Positions 34,627-43,281 are shown, numbered from the stretch's first letter. The stretch: DNA of 56,214 nt from an uncultured Eubacteriales bacterium (GCA_948468315.1 CAOKHL010000009.1:1-56214); one strand, 5' to 3'. Notes: generated by a model not told the origin, from the letters alone. Translations and numbers: made by a program.

Positions 34627-36066
34627 ATGTTGAGAAAAACAGAAAGAAAAATAATACAAAAAAAGGAACAAGGTATAACACTAATTGCATTAATAGTAAC
34701 TATAATAGTGTTATTAATACTATCAGGAATAAGTATAGCAATGTTAACAGGAAATAATGGAATTCTAGATAGGGGAGCAGAAGCAAGTAGTGAAACAAAA
34801 AAGGCAGAATTAATAGAAAGGATAAAGATAGATATATTAGAAAATGAACTAGTAAATATGGGAAATATAACAAGTAGTGATTTAAGAACAATATTAAATA
34901 ACTATTTTTTAGGAGTACCAGAGACTTTACCAGAGAGTGCAGAAGAATTGAAAGAATTAGAATTAACATCAAGAGAGGGGGCATATAAAATAAAGGTAGG
35001 AGAAATATATAAAGGAACATTAACTGGTGGTTCAGGAGGAACTGAATTACCAGAAACAGCAGAAGGGCAACCAGCAGGAACAGCAATAAAAAATCCAGAA
35101 AGTTATGGAGAAAATCCAAAAGCCCAAGCAACAGCAGATGGAGATGGTAAGTACTTTGCAAAACCGATAGGAGCAACTTATGTGAAGGGAACAGTAGATA
35201 CAGGAGTAGTAATAAATATAGATGATAGTGAATTTGTTTGGGTACCAGTGCCAGATGCAATATTTGATGAAAGTAAAACAGATAATTTGCCTACAAGTGA
35301 TTTAGCAGGAACAAAGCAAGGAAATACTTATACTCCAATGGCTATAGAAACATCAGCAGGAAATTATAGTGGACTTTTATATAGTTATTTAGAAGATAAT
35401 GCGTATCTGCAATATCCAAGTGTAGAAAAATATCAAGGAACAACATCTGAGTATAGAGAACCAGATATAGTAAATTATGATGGAGGAAATAAAGATACTG
35501 TTCCAGAAAAAGTAACAAAAGAAAAATTACAAACAGCTTATAATGAAATGATATCAAAAGTAGCTCAATATGGAGGATTTTATGTAGGAAGATATGAAAT
35601 GGGAATAGAAGAGGATAAAATAGTCTCAAAGAATGCTAGCCAAAATACAGCAGTTACGACAGCAGATGCAAGTAAAACAGAAACAAAAACTTGGTATGGT
35701 TTATATCAAGCAGGAGAAAAGTTTGAAACAACAGCAAAAGTAAAAAGTAGTATGATATGGGGGAGTCAATATGATGCAATGATGAATTGGATGGTAAAGA
35801 CAGGAGAAACTGTAGGGACCAAAGATGATAATAAATATAATCAAGAAACTATAACAGGAAAATCAGATACGGATATAATAAATAATGTATATGACCTATA
35901 TGGATGTCATTATGATTGGACATTAGAGGCAAGTGGTACCCACAATCGAGCTAAACGTGGAGGGGATGATTACGGTGACTATTCACCTAGTTTTCGCAAT
36001 GGTAACTATTATCCTGACCTAGGCTATTCCTTCGAATCATCTCGCCTCACACTTTATATAGAGTAG
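34627..36066 (+). CDS. Pilin-like protein with C-terminal FGE/C-lectin-like tail (479 aa)
   Basis: The N-terminus is a type III/IV pilin-like signal: KKEQGITLIALIVTIIVLLI, with a basic leader, glycine before the hydrophobic helix and no glutamate at +5. A coiled or helical stretch follows, then a Gly/Pro-rich linker near 140. The C-terminal 300 residues contain FVWVPVPD, YGGFYVGRYEMG and a tail RGGDDYGDYSPSFRNGNYYP that ends SRLTLYIE. This pattern belongs to formylglycine-generating-enzyme-like C-type lectin folds, the usual carrier of diversity-generating retroelement variable regions. The last 120 bases are about 43% G+C with many C-ending codons, unlike the rest of the gene. Probably a secreted or surface-displayed binding protein. 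AAGAGGAGG precedes the ATG. Confidence 0.75.
   Translation: MLRKTERKIIQKKEQGITLIALIVTIIVLLILSGISIAMLTGNNGILDRGAEASSETKKAELIERIKIDILENELVNMGNITSSDLRTILNNYFLGVPETLPESAEELKELELTSREGAYKIKVGEIYKGTLTGGSGGTELPETAEGQPAGTAIKNPESYGENPKAQATADGDGKYFAKPIGATYVKGTVDTGVVINIDDSEFVWVPVPDAIFDESKTDNLPTSDLAGTKQGNTYTPMAIETSAGNYSGLLYSYLEDNAYLQYPSVEKYQGTTSEYREPDIVNYDGGNKDTVPEKVTKEKLQTAYNEMISKVAQYGGFYVGRYEMGIEEDKIVSKNASQNTAVTTADASKTETKTWYGLYQAGEKFETTAKVKSSMIWGSQYDAMMNWMVKTGETVGTKDDNKYNQETITGKSDTDIINNVYDLYGCHYDWTLEASGTHNRAKRGGDDYGDYSPSFRNGNYYPDLGYSFESSRLTLYIE
35935..36063 (+). other. Candidate retroelement variable region (VR)
   Basis: This encodes the lectin-like tail. Codon use changes sharply here (TAC, GAC, CGC, CTC, TTC, TCC) and residues fit positions usually varied from AAY codons (D, Y, G, N, S, P around RGG and SFR). 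Immediately downstream CCTCACA (36045-36051) and TGTGAGG (36081-36087) form the ends of an imperfect 40-45-bp inverted repeat across the stop codon, resembling the hairpin found after VRs. No reverse transcriptase or template repeat is in the window. Confidence 0.45.
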
Positions 36067-36108
36067 GATTTATCTATTATATGTGAGGGACTAAGAGAAT
36101 AAACAATT

Positions 36109-36149
36109 TGCATGGTGTACCATTAATTAATGTGGTACACCAATTTTTT
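36109..36149 (+). terminator. Terminator of the pilin-like gene
   Basis: TGGTGTACCA and TGGTACACCA pair around a ten-base loop, followed by six T residues. Confidence 0.85.
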
Positions 36150-36366
36150 AACAAAAAGAATGTGGATTATTTTTAAATAATACAAAGATTATAAATGATT
36201 ATCAAACATATTAATATCATGTAGTATATTTTAAATAGCAATAGGAGATAATGTAGTAATATCAAATTGGAAATTAAACCGTAAAACTATTTGTGTTAAG
36301 AGAGGAATATATAATAATTTTCCAACAAACCCTTCACTATTGTTTATCAAAAACCCATATCATCAA
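36150..36366. other. Intergenic stretch without recognised features
   Basis: A/T-rich DNA between the terminator of the pilin-like gene and the promoter at 36367. No coding frame with a ribosome site and no repeat of note. Confidence 0.5.
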
Positions 36367-36395
36367 TTGACAATTAAAATCTTTTATAGTAGAAT
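36367..36395 (+). promoter_or_regulatory. Promoter of the second WG-repeat gene
   Basis: TTGACA (36367-36372), 17-base spacer, TAGAAT (36390-36395); the start codon is 35 bases further on. Confidence 0.65.
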
Positions 36396-36429
36396 AACAA
36401 TGTAAAATTATAAATAATTGGAGGCATTT

Positions 36430-37944
36430 ATGGGTAAGGGAAAGAGATATGACAATGAACCTAAACTTAATTACACAAAAGTATTTGCGGTAGCCATTGC
36501 AATAATAGTACTAATAATAGCAATAATAGCAATAAAAAACATTTTAACTAAAGCAAAAAACACAAAACCACTAGAGATAAAGAATTACTTTGCAGTATAT
36601 CAAGATGAAAAATGGGGAATACTTGGTTCAGATGGAGAAATGGTAATAGAACCAATGTACCAAGAAATGCCAATTGTTATAGATAGTAGTAAAGACATAT
36701 TTCTATATACATACGATATAAATGAAGAAGAAGGCACATACAAAACAAAAGTAATAAACAGCAAAAATGAAGAAATTTGGACAAAATACGACAAAGTAGA
36801 AAGTTTAGAGAATTATGATAAATCAGGAAATGTATGGTATGAAAAAGATGTACTTAAAGTACAAAAAGACGGTAAATGGGGACTAATAACCTTAAATGGA
36901 AACGAAATATCAGAAATAATCTATGATGACATAAAAACACTAAAAGGTGTAGAAAATAGCATTATTGTAGAAAAAGATGGAAATATTGGTTTATTAAATA
37001 ACAAAGGAATAAAAATAGCAGATACTGAATATTCACAAATTTTTAAATTTGGAGAAGACTACAAAAATGGATATATAACAGTAAATAAAGAAAATAAATA
37101 TGGTTTAATAAGTCTATCAGGAGAAAAAATATTAGAAAACAACCAAGAAAAAATAGAAGAAATATATAGTGATAAATATTTTGTTATAACAGAAAACAAA
37201 AAACAACAATTAATAGACAAACAAGGAAATAAAATACTAACAGAAAACTTTGACGAAATAAAACAAATTGCAAATTCAGGAATAATTTTTACAAAACAAA
37301 ACAAATATGGACTAATGGATTTTGAAGGAAACACCGTTATTGAGCCGACATATGAAGAATTAAAAGAAATAAATTCAGATGTATTTTCAGCAAAAAAAGA
37401 TGGAAAGACAGGAGTTATAGACAAAGAGCAAAATGAAAAAATAGCATTTTTATATCAAGATATAAATTATAACAAAAAAGCTGGGATATATATAGCAGAT
37501 GACGAAAACTATAAATCAACTTTATTAGATACAAACTTTGAAATAAAGGTAATGGGAATATTATCAGAAATAAACACTGATATAGGATATATGAAACTAA
37601 ACATAGATGATGATTATAAATACTACAATTTCAAATTTGAAGAGAAAAAAGTACAAGACATATTATTATCTAATAGATTATTTATGAAAAAAGAAAATGG
37701 AAAATATGGTTTTGTTGATAGTAAAGGAAACAAAGTTGTAGATTATATTTATGATGATGCAACAGAATTCAATAAATATGGATATGCAGCAGTAAAAAAA
37801 GATGGATTATGGGGTTCAATAAATAGTGAAGGAAATATAGTAATAGAACCAACATACAACTTAGAAGATAATTTAATTATAGATTTTATAGGAAAATGGC
37901 ACTTAGGATTAGATTTAAATATGAATTACTATTGTGATAAATAA
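36430..37944 (+). CDS. Membrane-anchored WG-repeat protein, paralogue (504 aa)
   Basis: A basic N-terminus is followed by one membrane helix (VFAVAIAIIVLIIAIIAI) and tandem WG-type repeats (EKWGILGSDGEMVIEPMY, GKWGLITLNGNEI, NKYGLISLSGEKI, NKYGLMDFEGNTVIEPTY, GKYGFVDSKGNKVVDYIY, GLWGSINSEGNIVIEPTY). Same layout and length as the protein at 29815-31329 with many sequence differences, so an old duplication. I chose the ATG at 36430, with GGAGG five bases upstream. The next gene starts 13 bases after its stop and is probably co-transcribed. Confidence 0.85.
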   Translation: MGKGKRYDNEPKLNYTKVFAVAIAIIVLIIAIIAIKNILTKAKNTKPLEIKNYFAVYQDEKWGILGSDGEMVIEPMYQEMPIVIDSSKDIFLYTYDINEEEGTYKTKVINSKNEEIWTKYDKVESLENYDKSGNVWYEKDVLKVQKDGKWGLITLNGNEISEIIYDDIKTLKGVENSIIVEKDGNIGLLNNKGIKIADTEYSQIFKFGEDYKNGYITVNKENKYGLISLSGEKILENNQEKIEEIYSDKYFVITENKKQQLIDKQGNKILTENFDEIKQIANSGIIFTKQNKYGLMDFEGNTVIEPTYEELKEINSDVFSAKKDGKTGVIDKEQNEKIAFLYQDINYNKKAGIYIADDENYKSTLLDTNFEIKVMGILSEINTDIGYMKLNIDDDYKYYNFKFEEKKVQDILLSNRLFMKKENGKYGFVDSKGNKVVDYIYDDATEFNKYGYAAVKKDGLWGSINSEGNIVIEPTYNLEDNLIIDFIGKWHLGLDLNMNYYCDK

Positions 37945-37957
37945 AAGGAGAAAATAA

Positions 37958-39202
37958 ATGGAGCTAAAGACAAGATATCAATACACATATTTTATACATA
38001 CTTATACTGTAAAAGAAAAGAGATATACTAGATATATATTAAAATTACTAAAAGACCCAAGATTTAAGTTAAGAGTGTTTAAAAAAGATAAAGATTTAGA
38101 AATATATACACATTTTCTACCCAAAATGAGAGAATTTCTATTTGGTACATTTGATTTAGAAGATAGGCAAAGACAGGCAAAATTTGAAGAATTACCAATA
38201 GAAACAAGAGCAGCAGTACTTAGCAAATATCCAAGTATAACTTTCGAATATGATTTAATGCAAGATATTCAAGGAAAAACCATAGATGAAAATAGTATAT
38301 TTTTTAAAATACAAAAAGTAGGTTTAGTTTTATTTAACACAGGAATATGTTTCTTATATTTAAAAACAAATGTAGAAGATAGTGAAGAATTTTCAGATAT
38401 ATTAAACTTTAACTATAAATTTAGAGATATAAACCAAGAATGTAATAACCTAAAAAACTATGAAAACATAAAAGTTCAAGCAAGTTCATTTGAAAATATA
38501 GAAGCTATTCAAGATTTTATTAATAACATTACAGGTCCGAATATAGAAGCACTAAAATTAAATTTAGATATAGAAAGATTTTATACATATTCATATACAT
38601 GTATAAAACAAGAAGCTTGGAATGTAAGTACATCATTTGAGAATATAAAAAATGAATTTTTAAAATATGTAAATATTTTATCAAATGATAGTAATACAAA
38701 TTCTGTAACAAATGAAAATTCTAAAGTAGTGGCGATTTCAAAATACTCAAAAATAGGAATTTCAAAATTAGGGATAAATTTATTAAGTTCAGATTGTGAT
38801 ATAAATAATTACACAGTATTACCATCTGAATTCGAAAACCAATATTTCTATACCTATATCCTTTCTCTATATTTAAAAGTATATTTAAAAAAACTTAGTT
38901 ACGAATTTAAAGAAGGAAAAGAAATAGAAAAAACCAGAAAGAAATTTATTGACTTCACAAAAAAAATATGGATACAAGAAATCACATCAGATGATATAGG
39001 AAGCCTATATTATTCATATATCAAAGAAGTTTTAGAAATAGAAAATTTATATAATGATGTAAAAAACAAATATAATATTTTATATAGTGAACTCAAAATA
39101 GAAAAAAATGAAAAAATGACAGGATTTGTGATATTAGTTTTAATTGCAACATTAGTATTTAATATTATTAATTTTATTATTACAATTGGTAATAAAAATT
39201 AA
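37958..39202 (+). CDS. Unknown protein with C-terminal membrane helix (414 aa)
   Basis: The protein is largely soluble and mixed alpha/beta at the N-terminus (MELKTRYQYTYFIHTYTVKE, with PKMREFLFGTFDLEDRQR near 52). A long helical region follows, and a single hydrophobic helix lies near the C-terminus (TGFVILVLIATLVFNIINFI) with a short tail. There is no signal peptide, so the bulk should face the cytoplasm (tail-anchor-like topology). I do not recognise a family. It starts 13 bases after the WG-repeat gene with AAAAGGAG between, and 18 bases before acpS, suggesting one transcript; a functional link to the WG protein is possible. Confidence 0.75.
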   Translation: MELKTRYQYTYFIHTYTVKEKRYTRYILKLLKDPRFKLRVFKKDKDLEIYTHFLPKMREFLFGTFDLEDRQRQAKFEELPIETRAAVLSKYPSITFEYDLMQDIQGKTIDENSIFFKIQKVGLVLFNTGICFLYLKTNVEDSEEFSDILNFNYKFRDINQECNNLKNYENIKVQASSFENIEAIQDFINNITGPNIEALKLNLDIERFYTYSYTCIKQEAWNVSTSFENIKNEFLKYVNILSNDSNTNSVTNENSKVVAISKYSKIGISKLGINLLSSDCDINNYTVLPSEFENQYFYTYILSLYLKVYLKKLSYEFKEGKEIEKTRKKFIDFTKKIWIQEITSDDIGSLYYSYIKEVLEIENLYNDVKNKYNILYSELKIEKNEKMTGFVILVLIATLVFNIINFIITIGNKN

Positions 39203-39220
39203 GAAGGAAAGGAATATCAA

Positions 39221-39595
39221 ATGAAAGTAAAATGTGGTGTTGATATAATTGAAATATCAAGGATTCAAGAAAGCATAGAAAGTTTAGGCGATAAATTTCT
39301 AAATAAAGTTTATACAAAAAAAGAGATAGAATATTGTGAAAGTAAAGGTAAAACTAAATATGAACATTATGCTGCAAGATTTGCAGTTAAAGAGGCTGCA
39401 TTTAAGGCAGTTTCTGAAGGTGTAAAAGACAAATTTGCAATTACATGGAAAGATATAGAAACAATTAATGATGAAAATGGAAGACCAAAAACAGAAATAT
39501 TGTTTTTAAAAAATAGTAAGATAGAAAATGTAGATGTAAGTATTTCTCATTGTAAGGATTATGCAGTTGCAAATGTGACAGTATTGTTTAAATAG
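39221..39595 (+). CDS. acpS: Holo-[acyl-carrier-protein] synthase (124 aa)
   Basis: AcpS moves the phosphopantetheine arm from CoA to the ACP serine, activating fatty acid synthesis. The magnesium-binding residues are seen in VDIIEISRI (Asp near 8) and AARFAVKEAAFKA (Glu near 58). Length and C-terminus (VDVSISHCKDYAVANVTV) are normal. AAGAAGGAAAGGA precedes the ATG. It is followed by tatD after 19 bases. Confidence 0.95.
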   Translation: MKVKCGVDIIEISRIQESIESLGDKFLNKVYTKKEIEYCESKGKTKYEHYAARFAVKEAAFKAVSEGVKDKFAITWKDIETINDENGRPKTEILFLKNSKIENVDVSISHCKDYAVANVTVLFK

Positions 39596-39614
39596 AAGAT
39601 TTAAGGAGATTTTG

Positions 39615-40394
39615 ATGGAATTTTTTGATACACATATGCATATAGATGATGAAAAATTTGATTTAGATAGAGAAGAAACAATAACCAAAATGTATAATTC
39701 TGGGGTAACAAAATGTATAAATATTGGATGTGATGTAGAATCATCAAAAAAATCAATTGAGATTGCGTCAAAACATGATTTCATATATGCAACTTGTGGA
39801 ATTCATCCCGAAGTTCTTCCACAAGATGAAGAAGAAATGTGGAAACTTATATCTAAAATCGAAGAATTAGCAAGTCTTAATAAAAAGGTTGTAGCAATAG
39901 GCGAAATAGGTTTAGATTATTATTGGATAAATGACAATAAAGAGATGCAAAAAAAAGCATTTCAAAGGCAAATTGAAATAGCTAATAAATTAGATCTACC
40001 TGTTTCAATACACACAAGAGATTCAATAGATGATACAATATCTATTATAAGAAATACAAAAATAAAAAAGTCAGGAGTACTACATTGTTGTCCATTTAAT
40101 CCAGAACTTGTAAAACAAGGCCTAGAAGCAGGACTATATATAGCATTTGGAGGAACATGTACATTTAGAAGTTCAAAAAATGCACCAAAAATAGTAGAAA
40201 TGGTACCACTAGACAAAATGTTAATCGAAACAGATAGCCCCTATTTAGCACCTGAACCTCTAAGAGGAACAAGAAATGACTCAAGTAACTTAAAATACGT
40301 AGTAGAAAAGCTAGCAGAATTAAAAAATGTAGAACCACAAAAAATAGCACAAATAACTTACCAAAACGCCCAAAAATTATTTTTCCCTGTTTAG
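39615..40394 (+). CDS. tatD: TatD family metal-dependent hydrolase (259 aa)
   Basis: TIM-barrel deoxyribonuclease of the TatD type. Metal ligands are seen in FFDTHMHIDD, IGEIGLDYYW (Glu), SIHTRDS (His), LHCCPF (His) and IETDSPYLAPEPLRG (Asp). I chose ATG 39615, with AAGGAG six bases upstream. The last codons and the stop (FPV and TAG) lie inside copy 3 of the 33-bp repeat, so the native C-terminus appears to have been replaced by the element. Confidence 0.93.
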   Translation: MEFFDTHMHIDDEKFDLDREETITKMYNSGVTKCINIGCDVESSKKSIEIASKHDFIYATCGIHPEVLPQDEEEMWKLISKIEELASLNKKVVAIGEIGLDYYWINDNKEMQKKAFQRQIEIANKLDLPVSIHTRDSIDDTISIIRNTKIKKSGVLHCCPFNPELVKQGLEAGLYIAFGGTCTFRSSKNAPKIVEMVPLDKMLIETDSPYLAPEPLRGTRNDSSNLKYVVEKLAELKNVEPQKIAQITYQNAQKLFFPV

Positions 40395-40415
40395 TGCCGG
40401 TTCTTTTTCAGGGAA
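40383..40415 (+). repeat. 33-bp repeat element, copy 3, overlapping the end of tatD
   Basis: Starts TTCCCTGTTTAGTGCCGG and ends TTTTTCAGGGAA. It differs from copy 1 by two bases. It supplies the tatD stop codon (TAG at 40392-40394). Confidence 0.8.
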
Positions 40416-40435
40416 TTAGAAAAGGAGATGAAAAA

Positions 40436-40567
40436 ATGTTAGAGGTAAAAAGAGATGATTTTGATGAAAGCTTAGAAGATATAATGAATAGTATAAATGG
40501 AATATTAAAGAAAACAGGGGATGGTTTTGAGACAACTGAAGATGAAGAAAATGATGATAAAAAATGA
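40436..40567 (+). CDS. Small acidic protein of unknown function (43 aa)
   Basis: ATG preceded by AAAAGGAGATG. The sequence begins MLEVKRDDFDESLEDIMNSI and ends in an acidic, Asp/Glu/Asn-rich tail closing in KK. There are no membrane segments and no cysteines. It lies between tatD and the yqeY gene in the same orientation, with 16 bases to the next start, so it is likely expressed. Not a family I can name. Confidence 0.55.
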   Translation: MLEVKRDDFDESLEDIMNSINGILKKTGDGFETTEDEENDDKK

Positions 40568-40583
40568 AAGGATTGATATTAAT

Positions 40584-41024
40584 ATGTTAAAAGAGAAATT
40601 AATGCAAGATTTGAAAGATGCTATGAAGGAAAAAGACACAATAAAAAAAGATACTGTTCAAATGGTAAGAGCAGCAATTTTACAAATTGAAAAAGATAAG
40701 GCAATAGAAGTAGATGATAACAAAATAATAGAAATAATAGCTAAAGAAGTAAAAGGAAAAAGAGATGCTTTAGTTGATTTTGAAAATGGTGGAAGACAAG
40801 ATTTAATAGAACAGACAAATAAAGAAATAGAAATATTAAATAAATATTTACCAAAACAATTAACTAAAGAAGAAATAAAAGTTCAAGTTGAAGAAGTAAT
40901 AAAAGCAATAGGTGCAACATCTATGAAAGATATGGGTGCAGTTATGAAAGAAGCAAAAGCTAAAATAGGTGCAGCAGCTGATGGTAGAGCTATTAATGAA
41001 GTTGTAAAAGAATTATTAGGGTAA
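40584..41024 (+). CDS. GatB/YqeY domain protein (146 aa)
   Basis: The sequence opens MLKEKLMQDLKDAMKEKDTI, the standard YqeY start, with a second conserved block NKYLPKQLTKEEIK and the C-terminal tRNA-binding-like helices MKDMGAVMKEAKAKIGAAAD and GRAINEVVKELLG. The fold matches the tail domain of GatB amidotransferases and many relatives sit near rpsU. Function as a free protein is not established. I used the ATG at 40584; the frame opens earlier but that would overlap the 43-aa gene. AAAGGA precedes it. Confidence 0.9.
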   Translation: MLKEKLMQDLKDAMKEKDTIKKDTVQMVRAAILQIEKDKAIEVDDNKIIEIIAKEVKGKRDALVDFENGGRQDLIEQTNKEIEILNKYLPKQLTKEEIKVQVEEVIKAIGATSMKDMGAVMKEAKAKIGAAADGRAINEVVKELLG

Positions 41025-41062
41025 AAAGATAGAAAAGAGAAAACGCTCTTTTCTATCTTTTT
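41023..41062 (+). terminator. Terminator after the yqeY gene
   Basis: AAAAAGATAGAAAAGAG and CTCTTTTCTATCTTTTT form a 17-bp stem with a loop of six bases. Confidence 0.9.
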
Positions 41063-41114
41063 GTGCAAATTTGCACCTGCACTGCAAATTTGTATAAAAA
41101 TATGTTGCAAATTT
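41063..41114 (+). promoter_or_regulatory. Candidate operator cluster (GCAAATTT motifs)
   Basis: GTGCAAATTTGCAC (41063-41076) is a perfect 14-bp palindrome. GCAAATTT recurs at 41084 and at 41107, the last overlapping the -35 box of the promoter at 41105. Three copies in 50 bases just before a promoter suit a repressor binding region. Confidence 0.4.
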
Positions 41115-41133
41115 ATTGAAAAAGTAGTATAAT
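41105..41133 (+). promoter_or_regulatory. Promoter of the AAA ATPase gene
   Basis: TTGCAA (41105-41110), 17-base spacer, TATAAT (41128-41133). Confidence 0.65.
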
Positions 41134-41172
41134 TAAGTAAAAATAGTATAAAATATACAAAGGGGTGAGAAA

Positions 41173-42432
41173 ATGAGTAAATATATAAAAAGAAGTGTAG
41201 AAAAAGAACTGAAAAAATTATCAGAAAGTTTTCCAGTAATTATGATTACCGGTTCAAGACAAGTCGGAAAAACAACATTATTAAACAATATGAAAGAAGA
41301 AAACAATGTAAATTATGTTTCTTTAGATAATTTAACAATAAGGAGATTAGCAATAGAAGATCCTGAAATGTTTTTAGAAAGATATAAGCCTCCAATAATA
41401 ATAGACGAATTTCAATATGCACCAGATTTATTAATATATATAAAAATTATAGTAGATAAAAAAAGACAAGAACACTTAAAAGATGAAAAAGTTAAATCAA
41501 CAGGTCTGTACTATTTGACAGGTTCACAAGTGTTTCATACAATGAAAAATATTAGTGAATCATTGGCAGGAAGAGTTGGGTTATTGGAATTATATCCATT
41601 ATCAAATCGAGAGATTGAAAATAAAAAAGATAGCTTATTTTTACCTGAATATGAGATGTTAGAAAAAAGAGAAAAATCAAAGAGGATAGAAGTAGATGGT
41701 ATCTATGAAAAAATTTTAAAAGGAAATTACCCAGAATTATATTCGAATGAAAAAATAGAAAAAAAGGCATTTTTTGAGGCATACATAAAAACATATATTG
41801 AAAGGGATATAAGAGAATTAATTAGTATAAGAGATGAAACAAAGTTTTTAAAATTTATAGAATCAATTGCAGTAAGGACAGGTCAAGAATTAAACATAAA
41901 TGATATAACAAATTCAGTAGAAATAAATAATCATACGGCACAAGATTGGTTATCAATATTAGTTAGTACAGGATTAGTATATTTACTACAGCCTTATTCA
42001 AATAATAATATCTCAAGAATAGTTAAAAGACCAAAAGTATATTTTATGGATACAGGATTGGCATGTTTTTTAGCAGGATATATGGACAGCGTAACACTTG
42101 AAAAGAGTGCATTTAATGGAGCAATACTAGAAACATATGTAATAACTGAAATTATAAAATCATTTGCTAATAATGGAATGGATAGTAGAAAATATTTATA
42201 TTATTATAGAGATAATAATGGTAAAGAAATAGACCTTTTAATTTTTTATAATAACAAAGTATATCCATTAGAAATAAAAAAAAGCTATAATCCAGGAAAA
42301 GAAGCTATAAAGAATTTTGACATTATAGAGAGATTTGGTGTTGAAGCAGGTAATGGAGGAGTTATATGTATGACAAAGGAATTATTTCCTTTAGATAAAA
42401 ATAATAATTTAATACCAATAGAATTATTATGA
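41173..42432 (+). CDS. AAA_14/DUF4143 ATPase (419 aa)
   Basis: The P-loop is in ITGSRQVGKTTLL (near 27-38), Walker B in PIIIDEFQYAP (near 78) and a sensor-like segment in YYLTGSQVFHTM. Helical linker regions follow, then the DUF4143 domain with KRPKVYFMDTGLACFLAGY and a nuclease-like ending (YYYRDNNGKEIDLLIFYNN, then YPLEIKKSYNPGKEA). The C-terminal E-x-D-x-x-x..E-x-K pattern resembles PD-(D/E)xK folds. The family is abundant in gut anaerobes; its role is unknown. It has its own promoter with operator-like repeats, and GGGGTG before the ATG. Confidence 0.88.
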   Translation: MSKYIKRSVEKELKKLSESFPVIMITGSRQVGKTTLLNNMKEENNVNYVSLDNLTIRRLAIEDPEMFLERYKPPIIIDEFQYAPDLLIYIKIIVDKKRQEHLKDEKVKSTGLYYLTGSQVFHTMKNISESLAGRVGLLELYPLSNREIENKKDSLFLPEYEMLEKREKSKRIEVDGIYEKILKGNYPELYSNEKIEKKAFFEAYIKTYIERDIRELISIRDETKFLKFIESIAVRTGQELNINDITNSVEINNHTAQDWLSILVSTGLVYLLQPYSNNNISRIVKRPKVYFMDTGLACFLAGYMDSVTLEKSAFNGAILETYVITEIIKSFANNGMDSRKYLYYYRDNNGKEIDLLIFYNNKVYPLEIKKSYNPGKEAIKNFDIIERFGVEAGNGGVICMTKELFPLDKNNNLIPIELL

Positions 42433-42545
42433 TATGTATATTTTATTATGATAGAGTTCGAAATAGAAATCCTTGACATCAAATACTAAATTAATTAGTT
42501 CTAAAATTAATAAAAAAATAATAAAGTCTAATAGAGGTGTAAACA

Positions 42546-43281
42546 ATGGATATTTTAAAAACCACGCTATTAGGCTTATTTTTTGGTACATTTGGTACAA
42601 CAATTCGGAGGAGTAATTGGTTGTTTTTTTAACAAAGTTTCAAATAAATTTTTAAGTTTTATTTTATCTTTTGCATCAGGACTTATGATGTCAATAATAT
42701 GTTTTGACTTAATTCCAGAAGCATTAGGATTAGCAAATATTTTGGTAGTTATTATTGGAGTATGTATAGGAATAATAGCTATGATTTTTTGCGATTTATT
42801 AGTTGATACTAAATTTAGTCAAAAAGAAAGTTTAAAAATAAATAATTTACTAAAAACAGGGATAATAGTAAGTATAGGACTTGCAATACATAATTTTCCA
42901 GAAGGATTAGCAATTGGTTCTGGATTTGAAGCATCAACTAAACTAGGAATTGGCCTTGCAATTGCTATATGCTTACATGATATACCAGAAGGTATCTCAA
43001 TGTCAGTACCAATGAAAAATGGTGGGATGGCAATATGGAGAGTACTGTTTTATGTTGTTTTATCAGGAGTAACCACAGGTATAGGAGCTTTTTTCGGCGC
43101 AATAATAGGAAGTATATCAGAGACAATAATAGCAATAAGTTTAAGTTTTGCAGCTGGAGCTATGCTTTATATAGTATCTGGAGAATTAATACCAGAATCA
43201 AATAAACTTTACAAAGGAAGAATGAGTAGTGTTGGTAATATGTTAGGTTTCATTATAGGAATTTTTGCAACAACAATATAA
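42546..43281 (+). CDS. ZIP family metal transporter, with a +1 shift at CGG (244 aa)
   Basis: Eight-helix ZIP carriers move zinc or other divalent metals into the cytoplasm. The start MDILKTTLLGLFFGTFGTTI lies in the first frame, which then reads CGG AGG AGT and stops eight codons later. Skipping the C gives TTIGGVIGCFFNKVSNKF and continues through all remaining helices. The metal-site motifs are HNFPEGLAIGSG in helix 4 and HDIPEGISMSVP in helix 5, as in GufA-like ZIPs. AGAGGTG lies before the ATG. Without the shift the first helix would be lost; with it the length is normal. Confidence 0.85.
42606..42609 (+). other. CGGA recoding site in the ZIP transporter gene
   Basis: In-frame CGG at codon 21, preceded by ATT. 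C-GGA read as glycine gives TTIGGVIG in the first membrane helix. Without the shift a TAA follows at 42630-42632. Confidence 0.75.
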
